Positions 1-16,530 of a stretch of DNA of 64,000 nucleotides are shown piece by piece (positions within the stretch are counted from its first letter, which is position 1; the number at the start of each line of letters is the position of its first letter). The stretch comes from Glandiceps talaboti. Taxonomy: Eukaryota; Hemichordata; Enteropneusta; Spengelidae. The stretch is from assembly GCF_964340395.1 (NCBI RefSeq), contig NC_135550.1:24785176-24849175 (forward strand), in the 5' to 3' direction. The translations under genes were made by a program, and so were the position numbers. The notes under the pieces are model-generated. The model worked only from the letters and a program-made list of their open reading frames with translations, made no database searches and had not been told where the DNA came from.

Positions 1-3000
1 TTCATAAAAACAAATGGGGCAAGAAATTACACTATCTGAAGTTTATCCGAGAGCTTCAACTTCAATAAATGATGTAATTCATGATTCGTTTTGCTTAATA
101 TATGTATTATCCAGTGGAAAGATAACAAGTGGTAAGGATGGAAAAATACGAGGAGAAAGTTCCGATGAAACCACTCTAGAAACGGAAAAAAAAACTATGA
201 AAGGAGAGAAAGTGTTAAGAATGGTGTCGAAAGGTGTTAGATCGATCGAGAGGGATAATTAGAAGCAATGAGTTGTTTTAATCAGCGAGCGATTCAGTAC
301 TAATTTCTTTGTTTACAACTCTGAAAAGATAACGTCAATTATCACGAAAAGTTGGTTAATATTTATGAGCAGCCTAGTCACACTTTTTGTGTACACGCTA
401 ATGGTGGTGTGAATGGCTTAAACGGTTGTATTGTGAGCTAGTTTGTCAATTTCTAAAACTCGCGATCCAAAAATTCGCACCATATCACTCTAAACATTTT
501 TAAGACCGTAGGAGGTAACCTGTAGCGTATACGTATGTGTTATACTCGCCGTTTTTTTTTCAGCTGGTACGTGCTGTAACTAAAACTGTTTGATCGACGA
601 ACCGAGAGCAAATCTTTACTCTAGATATTTACGCAAGCCATCAATCTTACCCTGTAGTGCGAAAAAACATATGTCCATGACATTCTACACGATTTTTTTT
701 ATTTGAGGTAATATACGTGTAAAGGTGACCATACAAACGACAGAAATGGAAAATTACGATCTCAAAATTCGAATAGTGTCAATGAACGTCAGATACAGCG
801 TGTGATGTGTAGCATTGCTATATCAGTTCGAAATACTACGCTCTGGCGAACCAGTCACATTTTGGAAGAGGGATAAAACGGATTTGAATTTAAGAATCGA
901 GTAAAAGATAATTCATTTACATAGTTCAAATGTTTGTACCTATTGGTGTAGTTGGAAATCAAAGTTGATTGCAGAATAACGACTGTGTCTGTTCGACATG
1001 AGTGTACTGAATGACAGTGAAATCCGTGAAGCGTGTCAACCAGAATGTACATATTAAAATATATAGGCTGTGAAATTTATTGCGGTTATGAAAATCGATC
1101 ACCTTGCTAGGCTAGACTTTAGACCGACAATCAAGCTAAGATTTAAAAAAAAAACGGAGGTGGGAAGTTTGAAGTTCACCTTAGAGACCAAACATATACA
1201 CTCGAACGGAAGCAAATACAGATACCAAACACTTGGACAACTATCTCAACGTTAGAGATGCACTCATTTAGTTAAAACAGAAAATAAACAGTAGCATATT
1301 GGTGAAAGGCGGGAAGCTTTCAGTGTGTTAAAACGTAACACGAACAATACTATTAACAGTGCTTCAGTAAAGACAAATAGCTGAACAATTAGGCAATGAG
1401 AGCTGTTGACGGAAAAAATAAAGAAAAGCCATGACGAATTTTACTTGTGTATGTTTCTTTTTTATTCTATCTATTCTTATCCAACACCTTGTGTATAGAT
1501 GTACTTCCCACCTCGTGGTTATGTCGATGCCAAGCTTTATTTGACACAATCGGTATTATTCCTCCGGGTTTGACTGACAGGACCAGTCACTGCATCATGC
1601 CCAGCATGGGGGCATTCTACAACTGACACCTGAGCTACATTCGACAATACGTGAAGAAGAAGAAAAAAAATACTCTTGCACTCGGCTTCAAAATGAAGGG
1701 AAGAAAGTTTGAACAAAGAAAACTAAAGAGGGGTTCTCTTAAAGTTATGTTCCTCTGTTCTACACACGCACAGATGGACTGTATATTGATTGGGCGTTTT
1801 ATTCAAGATCGGTTGAGAAACTCTCTTAAAGTTGTGAGGCGTGATTAATAGGGAATTTACAGACATTTCGAGCTGCCACAACGAGAAGTGAATATTCCCC
1901 AGTATCACAGTCGGTAGAAATTGTTTTCTTTTGTAGAAATAACGAGCGGGGCATGTCCCCATCTTAGCAACAGTGCTCCGAGGCGACCTTTAACGAAAAG
2001 GTATTCGCGACAGCCGTATCAAAAAGCAAGCCACTTGCGGCTCCTCTCAAACGAGCAATTACAGCTTCAGAAAACACTCCAAAATAACAACGAAATACAC
2101 TTCAAAACATCATAAGCCTTCATTAAGGGATTCTTCGTCAATTTATCCATAGATAGGCAACACTTAATTAAATGGAATGTTTTGAATTTTTCGCCAAAAC
2201 TCAACTTAAAGGCCATGAAAATAAAAATAAAATTCAAAGACGATAAAAGTGAAGACACGTGGGGGTGAGTGTCTACTCGCTAAAGTAAAATGCACAGAGA
2301 CGACTTCGATATTTTCTTTTGAATTAATACACGTTTTGATGTTCTGCAATATTTGGATTTCTAAAAAGGTTCTCCCTAGACACAACTGAAGTGTTGTCAT
2401 CCATGTTGATTTGGATAAGATGGGCGAATATTTGATGGAACGCACGAGGCAATCGATCGACGGAAGAAAACTGGCGCGAATCTCCAAGGTGATTAAATAC
2501 TCGGGATGATTTATATCGGAATAATGGATACCGCATGTTAGGGTTTGAAATCATCAAATATGGAAAAAAACACACAGACACATACATATAATGTGTTTCA
2601 TTACGCAGCTTTGAATGCACATAGAGGCTAAATGTAGTTCGAGTACTCCTTGTCACCTAAAACACGAAGTGGGGAAAATGTTAAGCTAAAAATAACACTT
2701 TGACAAGAGAGAGAAAATACACACACAAATATCAAACCTTTCTAGACGTTTTAAAAATAACATAACATTGGGTTGAGCGGACTAGAATTGTGTTTAATTT
2801 TAAAAAAAAACTTCACGCCTACATAAATTTCAATCATTTTCCCCATTTGAATACAAATTTTTATTTTTGACTCTTTCGTGTATCTCATTATTCTCGACAG
2901 CGTAAAATGATGCTGTCACACCACATAGACGGGTGATTGGGAAGAAATGATATCACAACACGTACTAGATGGGTGTTGTTTGGGAAGAAATGATGTAACC

Positions 3001-6000
3001 AACCTTCGTCGATGTGTCCCGATGTAATAGGAGAACCATTTTTTTTTCTTGTAGAACATATATCCACTCTGCCACTAGCAGATTCATTGACATTTTTCAG
3101 TTTTTATATTTGAAATACTATAGATAGAAGAATGTATTGCATTTTTTTATCATTCAATAATTTGTGACACTTTATATACACACTAACTTTGGATATAGAG
3201 ATTTCATTTAACTCGCAGGGGTATACCCTAGGTGACACAATCCATAGACAGATACGATATACGAGAGTTGTTATCAAAGCTTCAAACACAGCAAGGCAAC
3301 GTCACAGTAATATGTTCTTCCGATCAGTGAGTAAATTCCACGATGTTCAAGGCACTATTTTAAAATTTCAGTGCACATTATTGTGCTTTTTACATTCTTT
3401 ATTCCGCGTTGCTGTTTTAAAAACCTAAACTGTTTAAATAGACCTTACTTTTTTGGGGAAAGCGATTCTGTTTTTGCACAAGGAAATGTTTGGTATCAGT
3501 GTACAATGGGTTTTACGCAACAAAAAATAAACTGGTTGCCAAAAAACAGAACATTTGTGACTTTCAAACATTTTAAAATAAATCAAAAATAAATCAAAAT
3601 ATTCGGAACGTGTAATAAAAACTTTATTGACTGTCTAAATGTATCAATTTGATGGCTTCAGGCAATGTCCATTAACTATGCGAAGTATAAAATTAGTGGG
3701 TCGGACCTATATAAAGAGGGCAGAGGCAAATAATTTCTTTATAAAAGTGTCAACAAAAGTAAATATATAATTTCATTAATGGTAAAACAACTTTTGAACA
3801 ATATATATTATATTCGTAACCTACCTTATTTTTAGACAAAGCTTATGTGTCTCCGATTATTTTTTCCTAAAGTTCTATCGTGCCGGTAAACCACAAAAAT
3901 GCATATTTTCTTACTGTATAATTGGGAATGATCGAGCCTTGCAGGGGAATTAATGAAAGTAGAATGGAAAGCCAGGTTTTGGGCATTACAAGAGAGTGCG
4001 TGTTGGTACCTGGTGACCGACTAAAACCATGCCAGCGAATAAGTGCGGCAAACACATAATAGTAAGCGAGTTATACGTAATGCAAAGAGTTGTGGGAATT
4101 TGTGATTTCATCACTGCTACCCGAAAGAAGATGGCCGCGGGCATTATTTCTCACTCTCGCACCTGAGCAAATTAGGCGCCAATGAATTATTGAAGTTGCC
4201 GCGAAGTCCCCAGGGGCGCAATTGGAAAATTAAAAAGGGTATTTAGTGCGACATCTGAAGCAGAACGTGTGACTTAGGGGTCTCGACTGCAATGATGCTT
4301 CTGTCAGTCGAAAACACAGGAAAACAAGAAATAGCTACCCTTATAGAAAAGTCGTATGTCAACATGTAAGCTCGTATTAAACACAGAGAGAAGTAAATCT
4401 CTGGTACGGTTGAGATTTGTGACGAAACAGCGCCGCTTTGGGTGAACATTGTTACTAAATTGTTTCTGTCCACTGCACAGTGTACACGACTGAGGGCGCT
4501 ATCACATTTATAAACCTCCAGGGACTCGCACCTCCATTCTCAATTCACTTTGAGCATATCTACCCATCAGTGTCAATAGAAAACGAAATAACAAAAGTTA
4601 CATTGCTATGCTTTTTACAATATTATTTACCCTAAAAAAAGCAGTGTTGAAATTATTGCTTTAAATTCATTTCAACGGATCAGCCCACACTGTTAGTTTA
4701 TTAGCCCACACATTATACACACCATCTCAACAACGTATATATGTAATTGAACGCTTCAATAATTCCGAGTCAACAATGTCAATTCGCGGTTGTTTAATTT
4801 GTATATTTGCTTGTAAGGATCTACCCTGGTTCATTTTTATGATTTTTTAAAAAAAAGGACGCTATGACAAAACAACAACCATAACAGATCAGTGAAACAA
4901 ACTTGAAAATGGAAGAAATTAAACTACTATCTATTTACCAAAAAACAAAAAGCTAATACTTATCCAACAGTTAGTCAACAAAACGATTAATGTTATTAAT
5001 AAAGAAGTTCTTAAATATGAAAGTTATATTTCAATTATAATATGAAATTTAAAGAGATTTATTTATAAATACATGGATAAAATAAAAAACATCGCTATTC
5101 ACAACTGCATGGTTTTCCACTCTGAATTACTCCTATAATATAATTGTTTTCCAGGAACACATTTTTAATTTTTAATCTAGCGGACATCACCGAATTCATT
5201 TATACCAAATACCCAACTCGTAGAAACAGCGCAAGTTTCATATAATTCATTCGACGTATAAAATAGACCTCGTCCAAAGAATCGTCAGCGCGCCCTCATC
5301 GGAGTAATACTCTCTTTGATGACGCTATCCGAATGAAGTTGTAATGCAACTAATACTAAAATTTGTTTAAATTTGTTTTATGAATAACAAATCCAAAATG
5401 AATACCCATTTGTCATCCATGTGGCCACAGCGATTTACTTAAGTTATAGTCTTTTTCAGTTATTGATTGTAACGGTCATGTGAATAATGGCAACGACCAC
5501 GTGTGAAATTATAACGAGCATGTGAGAATTGTAACGGAATGTGAGACATTGTAACGATCGTGTGACTAATTATAATGATCATGTGAGACATTGTAACAGT
5601 CATTGGAGAAATTGAAACGATTGTGGGAGAAATAACGAACGCCATGGTCAAACCATCCATCGAACTGTAGTAACTGAAAGTGACTACAAACAATACATCA
5701 ATGTTATTATTACCCAACCAATCATCTTGACCAACCCGTCAATTCTAAATCCTATCTTAACCAATCTACTAATAAGAATGAAAGAACGAACCAGAGTCAT
5801 CTATCGTAAAATATAACGTACTGATCATGGTATGTATATAAATATGCCTTGTGGAATTAAAGTCTGGCTAAAACGAGGTGATTCCCATGATGCTTTTCTA
5901 CGAATAATAAGATGTAGGTTCTGTCAGTTCATCAGTTCGTTTCTCTATGAACAAATTGTGACAATAATTAACTTAATTAATACGTTACAATAATTGTCTT

Positions 6001-8011
6001 TGTGTTATATGGTGACTCTATACAATCATTGTCATCGCCATTGAGGACACCAAAAGTCACGCGCATTTTTTGCTCGAAGCCACCACCAAACCCCATCACC
6101 AGAGTAGTGCGATGTTGCATACCTGAAAATCCATGATCAGGAGGTCAGCGAACAAACAACAGCTCAGTGAGTCAGCAACAAGCTGGCCTGAAAGATTTAC
6201 TATTGGCCGTCAAATATGACCCTTGATAACCTCATGAGCTTAATGATGGCCTTGTTGATAAACTATATGTCACACACGTAGTTACAAAGAATGTAGGTCA
6301 ATATGTGTGAACGTCGCAGTTGAATTGATTTGAACGTTAAATTTATATTGTCAACGGAAATAACATCATATCCCGGATCCCAATGAATGTCATGATTCCA
6401 TAAAGGTGTTATTTTCATTGTAGTGTGTTAATTTTTATTGCCTTTATTGACATCAAACGTTCAGAAATGTACTGAGATGTGATTTTATGTTGTCAACAGT
6501 GCTTAATCTTTAACGAGACCGACCACAAAAGTTCTCCCTTTATATATTTATACCAGTACAAAAAGTTCCGAAAACGTCACTTCAAATATTGATGTTCCGA
6601 GCTATCGATACATTTGTTCTTTACTGTCAATAACTTCAGAAGAGAAAGTACTGTAATTTAGCAGCTAACACCACATAAACTTGTAATCATCGTAGTAACT
6701 ACGTATATATATTCAGTGACATTAGCTAGGTAAGAAAGGCACGCATTGGCGCTTATAAACCATTTCAATGTAATGAAAAAGTATTCTCTTATCTTGACGA
6801 TACTTCAGTGGTCACCAAGTCTGGTTTTGGTTTAGGCCACATGTTTATCCCTAATCGTAAACGTGTTAGTACAGTGGAGAGATTCTCAACTAGCAAGGTC
6901 TACTGAACTAGTATATGCAACTAGTAGAGTTCACGTCTATTCGATAAGATTCCCACAACCCAGCTACTAGACCAATATACACTATCACTGCAGATCAATA
7001 CCAAAATTGTGTGTTTTTTAATTGTATTTATTATTTTCAACGTTACTTTTAAATTACCACATATTATAACTCACCGTTGGTCAAGCAAAGTTATAGAGCT
7101 TGTCGAGAGTCTTTTCGACGATACCTTGCCTATATTACACTGATATCTCTAAATCTGACCTTGTTTAACTTTAACAGTAGAGATATTTCCCGCCCAAATT
7201 AATCTAAGAAATTGGTCACATTGACAATTAGATATCGATGCTAGAATTTGCTTACCAGGATAAAACTTACTGCTCTTAGAAATGGGGTCTCGGCGCTTTC
7301 ACATCTGTTTGACATTGTATGATGAAAGACGGGCTGTCATGTCACATGAAATGTTGATATACGAATACATCAAAGGTTTTCTTGCTGGTATAATTCCAGT
7401 AAACATCTTTCAAAACCATGAAAGATGCTGATAAGTAAATATTGGAAATTAAATGTGAGAAACTTGTAAATGCACAAGACCTTTTCAAACCACCTGTTGA
7501 TTCTCTAAAACGACAATGATAAAAACAAAACGTTATTCTTTTTTTATATGTGATAAATGTATAAAAGTTAAGGATTATTGTAATTTCATATTCTCTACAC
7601 AGGGCTGGGACCAAGTTGTGTTTTGAATTAACGATACTCAATATCGACATGATTTTGCAAAAATGTGCCAAATGTCGGTCTTCCATGTCATACGATACTG
7701 ATCTAAACCGTAACATTTTCAAACTACCTTTTATTTATGTCTCGCATTGTTCATTTTTTTATTCCTTTTTACGTTACTTCCGACTACATCTACGGGGACA
7801 CTTTAGCACTCTGAAACCCCCATATGGCCTAATGTTGAAACACTGCTTTTGTTTTCGGTGGACTACCCTGTGCATGGTCACTGACTCGGCTGCAGAATAA
7901 GATGTTTATGTACCAGCGAACGTACAAGATTGCCAACTCAATGTAGTATTCACTGCCATTCACCTTGATTTTGAAATTGATAAAGCTAAGAATTCAAATC
8001 GCTATTCATCC
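1..8011. other. Gene-free intergenic DNA
   Basis: No coding exon, RNA gene or transposon protein is recognisable on either strand; the longest open frames have no domain-like composition. It contains a two-copy ~48-bp tandem repeat near 2926-2998 (shared core GGGAAGAAATGAT) and the 5465-5640 array listed separately. A good TATA-like TATATAAAG at 3708-3716 has no convincing initiator. Confidence 0.6.
5465..5640. repeat. Degenerate ~20-24 bp tandem array
   Basis: About eight diverged copies of a unit resembling TTGTAACGATCATGTGAGA follow one another. The array is open on the minus strand and gives the periodic peptide SHMIIIISHTIVTMSH, but the open frame is a by-product of the repeat. Confidence 0.75.
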
Positions 8012-8037
8012 TTAGGGAGCCGTCATTATTTACAACC

Positions 8038-8040
<3 letters not shown>

Positions 8041-8072
<32 letters not shown>
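8041..8072. repeat. (TG)n microsatellite inside the MITE
   Basis: A pure TG run followed by a G-rich stretch (8072-8084). It interrupts the left terminal region relative to the right end. Confidence 0.9.
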
Positions 8073-8073
<1 letters not shown>

Positions 8074-8281
8074 AGGGGGGGGGGTCGGTCGGAGGAATTG
8101 CATCAAAAATTCACAAAATTTGAGTGACCCCCCTACCTGGCTTGAAACGTTTTTCGTAACCCCCCTCCTTGACACAAAATTTGTTCATAACCCCCTCACC
8201 ACTTTACAGTCATAACTCATTAACTGCTAATGGTGCTACAAACATTACACAAATTGAGGTTGAGTGTTCCATTGAAACACC

Positions 8282-8460
8282 ACATGCACACACACTCACA
8301 CACGCATACATATGCATACATACGTACGTACGTATATACGTATGTACGTACATACATACATACACACATACATACATACATACATACATACATACATACA
8401 TACATACATACATACATACATACATACATACATACATACATACATACATACATACATACA
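8282..8460. repeat. (CATA)n microsatellite inside the MITE
   Basis: A CA-rich lead-in passes through ACGTACGT-type variants into a pure CATA run of about 100 bp. The open frames across it on both strands (His-Thr-Tyr-Ile or Met-Tyr-Val-Cys) are artefacts of the tetranucleotide having no stop in several frames. Confidence 0.95.
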
Positions 8461-8822
8461 ATATCAAACTTTTTATTTTGAATTCGAATTTGAATTTCCT
8501 TATAACGTTATGGATGTAGCATATTTCAAGAGAAGGGGGTAACAATGAATGCATTTTATTCCCAAAGTAGTACTACAGATGAATTTTGAAATTAGGTGGT
8601 ATTAGTTGAATCAAAATTTGAGGGAGCCAAGTAGGGGTGGAACATTTTTGAATTTCAAGGACTAAAAGAACGCTTTCTGGTGCTATTTTAACATGTCAAA
8701 TTTTGAGTAGCCCCCCCTTTCACTCCCCAATTTGTGGGTAACCCCCCTTTCACTCCCCAGTTTCTGAGTGACCCCTCTAAATTCCTCCGACCCCCCGGTC
8801 GGAAATAAGGACGACTCCCTTA

Positions 8823-9525
8823 AAACTGTACATTTATGAAGCACGAACACTGCTCAAGTCAAACGTATAGTTTGGACTAGTTAGTTATGCACCATTAGAA
8901 TAACTATTCGTCATTAGACACAGAGTACAATATTTAAATGGATGATGTAATAAGATGTGTGTAAAATTACAGGTAACCCGACATTTAGTTGTAGTAATCT
9001 GAATCGAGAAAGGAGATCTGAATTGAATTAAATATTGTCAAGAGAACAAGTCATTCAAAACAGTCACTTTGGATGCAGTGAAGGGCGCCATCAAGAGGTT
9101 ACAGGCATGCCCTGTAATCTTGCTGTGGATTCCTAGCTGTGTATAGTTTGAGTATTATTACAAAAACACAATTAATAGGCTGGAAATGAAAACCAGAGTT
9201 AAGAAATGAATGTTTGCAACTAAAGTACAACCCGTTTTACGATTACGTAATGTAATCTACTGCCATAAAACTGATTTAACTGAAAATAATTTCTTTTCTT
9301 AGTCGCTGTATTTTTCGTAGTTTATTGTTCATTATAGTTTGACTAAGATGCATTGCATTATAGTTTGACTAAGATGAGTTCGACATATACTTTTTCACCA
9401 ATTGCAAAATACACGATAAATGCTAAGTAAAGGAATATATCAAATACTTCTACGAAAATGTTCCAATGGAGTCTGCTGGCATGAGTTATTGTGATTAACA
9501 CAACCACAGCTATAATTTCGTCTAA
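8823..9525. other. Spacer between the two MITEs
   Basis: No gene is visible. A 20-bp sequence, ATTATAGTTTGACTAAGATG, is repeated exactly at 9331-9350 and 9357-9376 (period 26), a small recent tandem duplication. Confidence 0.6.
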
Positions 9526-9846
9526 GGGACCGTCAGTAATTACAGGGGGGGCGGCGGCGCAGGCTGTTGTGTAAAATATGACAATCAAAATACGTACATA
9601 ATCAGGATAAAGAAAGACAACAACTCGAACACTAACCTTAACCCTATCCCCTATCCCTAACCGATGTGGCAACTGTGGGAATCAACCCCCCCCCATCCCA
9701 TTTAAAATTAGACAACATCATAAGTCAAAGTAAAATGTGACTCTCCCCGTATCCCATTTTCTAAAATATGTCCCTCCCCGTGAACCGATTTGTAAAAAAT
9801 GCTCCCCACTCCCCCGTCCCACCCTCTGTAATTACTGAAGGCTCCC
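9526..9846. mobile_element. Second Harbinger-like MITE, 321 bp
   Basis: The left end is GGGACCGTCAGTAATTACAG; the right end, reverse complemented, is GGGAGCCTTCAGTAATTACA, identical over 13 bases apart from a one-base indel and a substitution near the tip. Flanking triplets are TAA and TAT, a TWA-like duplication with one change. The interior again holds loosely repeated C-rich units such as TCCCCGT and TCCCATTT and no coding capacity. The termini resemble the 8015-8819 element, so the two probably belong to related families. Confidence 0.65.
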
Positions 9847-9849
9847 TAT

Positions 9850-11889
9850 CACCGCCGCCTACGACAGTCATGGATCAACTAACCCAAACTAATAAGCAAT
9901 CAGCTGCTGCTAAAGATGACCGTCATACGTCAACTTTCAATGTGCGCAAATAATTCGAACTTAAAGCTTTTATGTACTCGCAATACGCAAGGAAAGGTTA
10001 GAATCTGAAAAAAGAAGAGAGAGTGGGGCCTGGCACACGAGTCTCTCTACGGCTCATGACACTAACTTCCAGTAGTGTTCTACCTTCAATGGCATACGAC
10101 TTACTATATTGATAGAACGCAAACCTAGTATTCAGTCATAATGCACAAATTATCGATGACATAATACGTATACTGAAACATCGAGAGTGAACCTGATTTG
10201 TGTGCCTTCGAAGGCATCGACATTAACATATACTAGAATAGTTTAACCAAGGTTTTATGAAAGTATTGTCACACTAGTGCCTATTGAAAGGAATAAAACT
10301 GAATGATAACAAACATTGTCTAGTTAGAAGCTACTGGCATTGGTTTCAATAGAACGAAGCGAACAGATGTTATACTCCAGAGACTGCTTGTTGCACACCG
10401 CCCTCACGTGTCCATTCTTGTATAATAAGCTCTGATAAACGTACACGTGTGTTTTGTGAATGGAAAGTGCACGCGGTTTTCATTGTTTTCTTAGGCATTT
10501 TATTTAGTTAATGAAATGTTATTGGATCGCTATCCTGTAACCGTAGATACCAGAGATACTTAATTCTATTCATGCTGTACGAGAGAACAATATGTGGTTA
10601 CTATGACAACGTTAAAGTGCAGAATAACTATTTGGTTTCGTATTTCTTATAGCATCACAGCGAATACATGGCTGTAACTTCTTGTCGTATCAATCGAACA
10701 TGTAAGTCATTTATCTTTAAACCATGACAACTTCTCACCGATAGTTACATTTCAATAAAAATAATCATAATTTTCAAGGAAAATGTACTTCATCAATAAC
10801 TGATTAATCACGATATTTAGGACAAAATAGTATTATGTACATGATATTGTGATTACATTAAAGGGACCAGTCCCTTGCTAATTGTTGAAGTTGAGAATAA
10901 CTGATATGATACCAAAAAAGTACCCTGATGTTTTGTGATCCGATGGTGTTTGCAGTGACAACTAACACTGTGAACGTTGCCCAAGTATACCTTATAACAA
11001 ATCCATTTTTACGTGTATGATTACCACAAGGGTACTACATTATATGCTGACTAAGGGAACAGTTACTGGACTAGTATGTTATACATATCACGTGTGCACT
11101 CGTATATGTGGTGTATGGGGACGCTTGACTAAAAATGATACGGAGGGCGCCCCCACGCGTCGAGATTGGAAATGACATAGATTCTTTTTCCACAAATGTT
11201 CCAAGTATTTCTAACATTACAGTTAATAGTTAGGCACACAGCTTGGATTGTTTTCAACTTATTTTTAGAAATTAGACATATGAAGTCTTCATTGAAAAAA
11301 TCATTTCAAATCAAAGTTTATTTCAACGGAAACAAATTATCTACGAAAATAGTGGAAACAAATTTAACGCAAGAAATAAAAAACTACAGAGCAGGTCTGA
11401 AATTTGATCGGGGTATTCTAAAGAGATGTTCATGACATGACGACCCCATCAGTGATATGCAAATTAGGCCAAAACAAAAAAGCTAATTTTAGGTCAAAAC
11501 TTTCATCCCGAAAACTACTTGATAAATGGAGCCGAAATTTGAAGAGAAAATAATGTAAAGTGCACAGTTTGCGCTACAATGTCATCTTTACCTACACGTC
11601 ACTAAGAATATCTCCACCAAATTTCAGACCAATCTGTCCTGTTGTCTTTTATTTCAATTTTTTTAAAACCAAAAATCATATTTTTGTGCCCAAATCATTG
11701 ATCACCTAAGGCTGTGCTGCAATCATTGGCATTTCAAGGTAGTGAGATTCCCATCAAGCAAAAAAGAGCACATTTTACCAGTCTTATTTATAATACTAAT
11801 TGCAATAACAGGATATGCACGTGAATCTGGCCCAGTGATTATATAACATTATATAACACATCCCTCAATGCTCTTCCCTGAGAACAACT
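9850..11889. other. Intergenic DNA
   Basis: No gene is recognised. The segment 11440-11820 has the composition of an old dispersed repeat (for example CCAAATTTCAGACCAATCTG), but I see no ends or second copy in the window. Confidence 0.5.
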
Positions 11890-12500
11890 ATTTTGTATTG
11901 GTCATCCAACCACCTTTTGAGTTAAATAGTAAATTCTGATTGGTCAAGATGTCTGTGTTTCATTGGTCATCCGACCACCTGTTGATTCCATTGAAATATT
12001 GTTGGTTAAGCCAGCAGTGTTTTCACTAGTCGTCCAACCACCTGTTGATTCTACTGAAATCCTATAGGTCAAGTCAGCTGTGTTTCCATCGGTCTCCTAA
12101 CCATCTGGTCATTCCATTGATATCTTATTGGCCAATCCAACTGTGTTTACCCTAGTCGTCTATCCACTTATTGGTTACATTCAAATGTGACTGGTCAACA
12201 CAGATGTGTTTTCATTCTTAATCTGACCATTTATCTTACTGGTAATGTTTTATAGGTCATCCGACCACCTGTTAATTCTACTAAGTTGTGATTGGTCATA
12301 ACGACTATACTTTCACTGGGTATCCAACCACCTGTTGATTCCATTGAAGTCTGATTTGTCACACCGCTGTGTTATCATTTGGTCATCCGGCAAATTTTTC
12401 ATGCTGCTAATTCTGATTGGTACGGTCAAGACAACGGCATTTTCATGTGACAATTCGTTGATTCCATTACATCATTATTGGTCAAAACGACTGGTTTTCT
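11890..12500. repeat. Degenerate minisatellite, ~63-bp unit, about 10 copies
   Basis: Diverged head-to-tail units share TTGGTCATCCAACCACCTG, then TTGATTCCATTGAAAT, then ATTGGTCAAG and TGTGTTTTCA. Copies differ by substitutions and small indels, so the array is old. Most copies contain one or two ATTGG (inverted CCAAT) pentamers. No open frame spans it. Confidence 0.85.
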
Positions 12501-16121
<3,621 letters not shown>

Positions 16122-16307
16122 ATACATACATACATACATACATACATACATACATACATACATACATACATACATACATACATACATACATACATACATA
16201 CATACATACATACACACACATATACATACATACATACATACATACATACATACATACATACATACATACATACATACACACATAAAAACATACATACATA
16301 CATACAT

Positions 16308-16338
<31 letters not shown>

Positions 16339-16490
16339 TGCATGCATGCATGCATACATACATACATACATACATACATACATACATACATACATACATA
16401 CATACATACATACATACATACATACATACATACATACATACATACATACATACATACATACATACAAACAAACAAACATACATACATACA

Positions 16491-16524
<34 letters not shown>

Positions 16525-16530
16525 CATACA
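16122..16530. repeat. (CATA)n microsatellite, about 410 bp
   Basis: A long CATA array with short interruptions (CACACA near 16213 and 16325, CATGCATG near 16338-16353, CAAACAAA near 16466-16478). It is the longest tetranucleotide array in the window; all open frames on both strands are repeat artefacts. Confidence 0.97.

Larger units (their letters stand above)
8015..8819. mobile_element. Harbinger-like MITE, 805 bp, with TTA target-site duplication
   Basis: The left end reads GGGAGCCGTCATTATTTAC and the right end, reverse complemented, GGGAGTCGTCCTTATTTCC; 22 of the first 26 positions agree. The flanks carry a perfect TTA duplication (8012-8014 and 8820-8822), matching the TWA preference of PIF/Harbinger transposons. 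A second, inner inverted segment (GGTCGGAGGAATT at the left near 8084-8098, mirrored near 8781-8797) supports one element. The interior has repeated units rich in TAACCCCCC, a (TG)n tract and a (CATA)n array, and no transposase frame, so it is non-autonomous. Superfamily assignment is inference from termini and TSD. Confidence 0.75.

Noticed and set aside
6738-6757. AAGGCACGC resembling the miR-124 seed
   Set aside because: Identity stops after nine bases and no precursor-like hairpin or matching 5' arm lies nearby.
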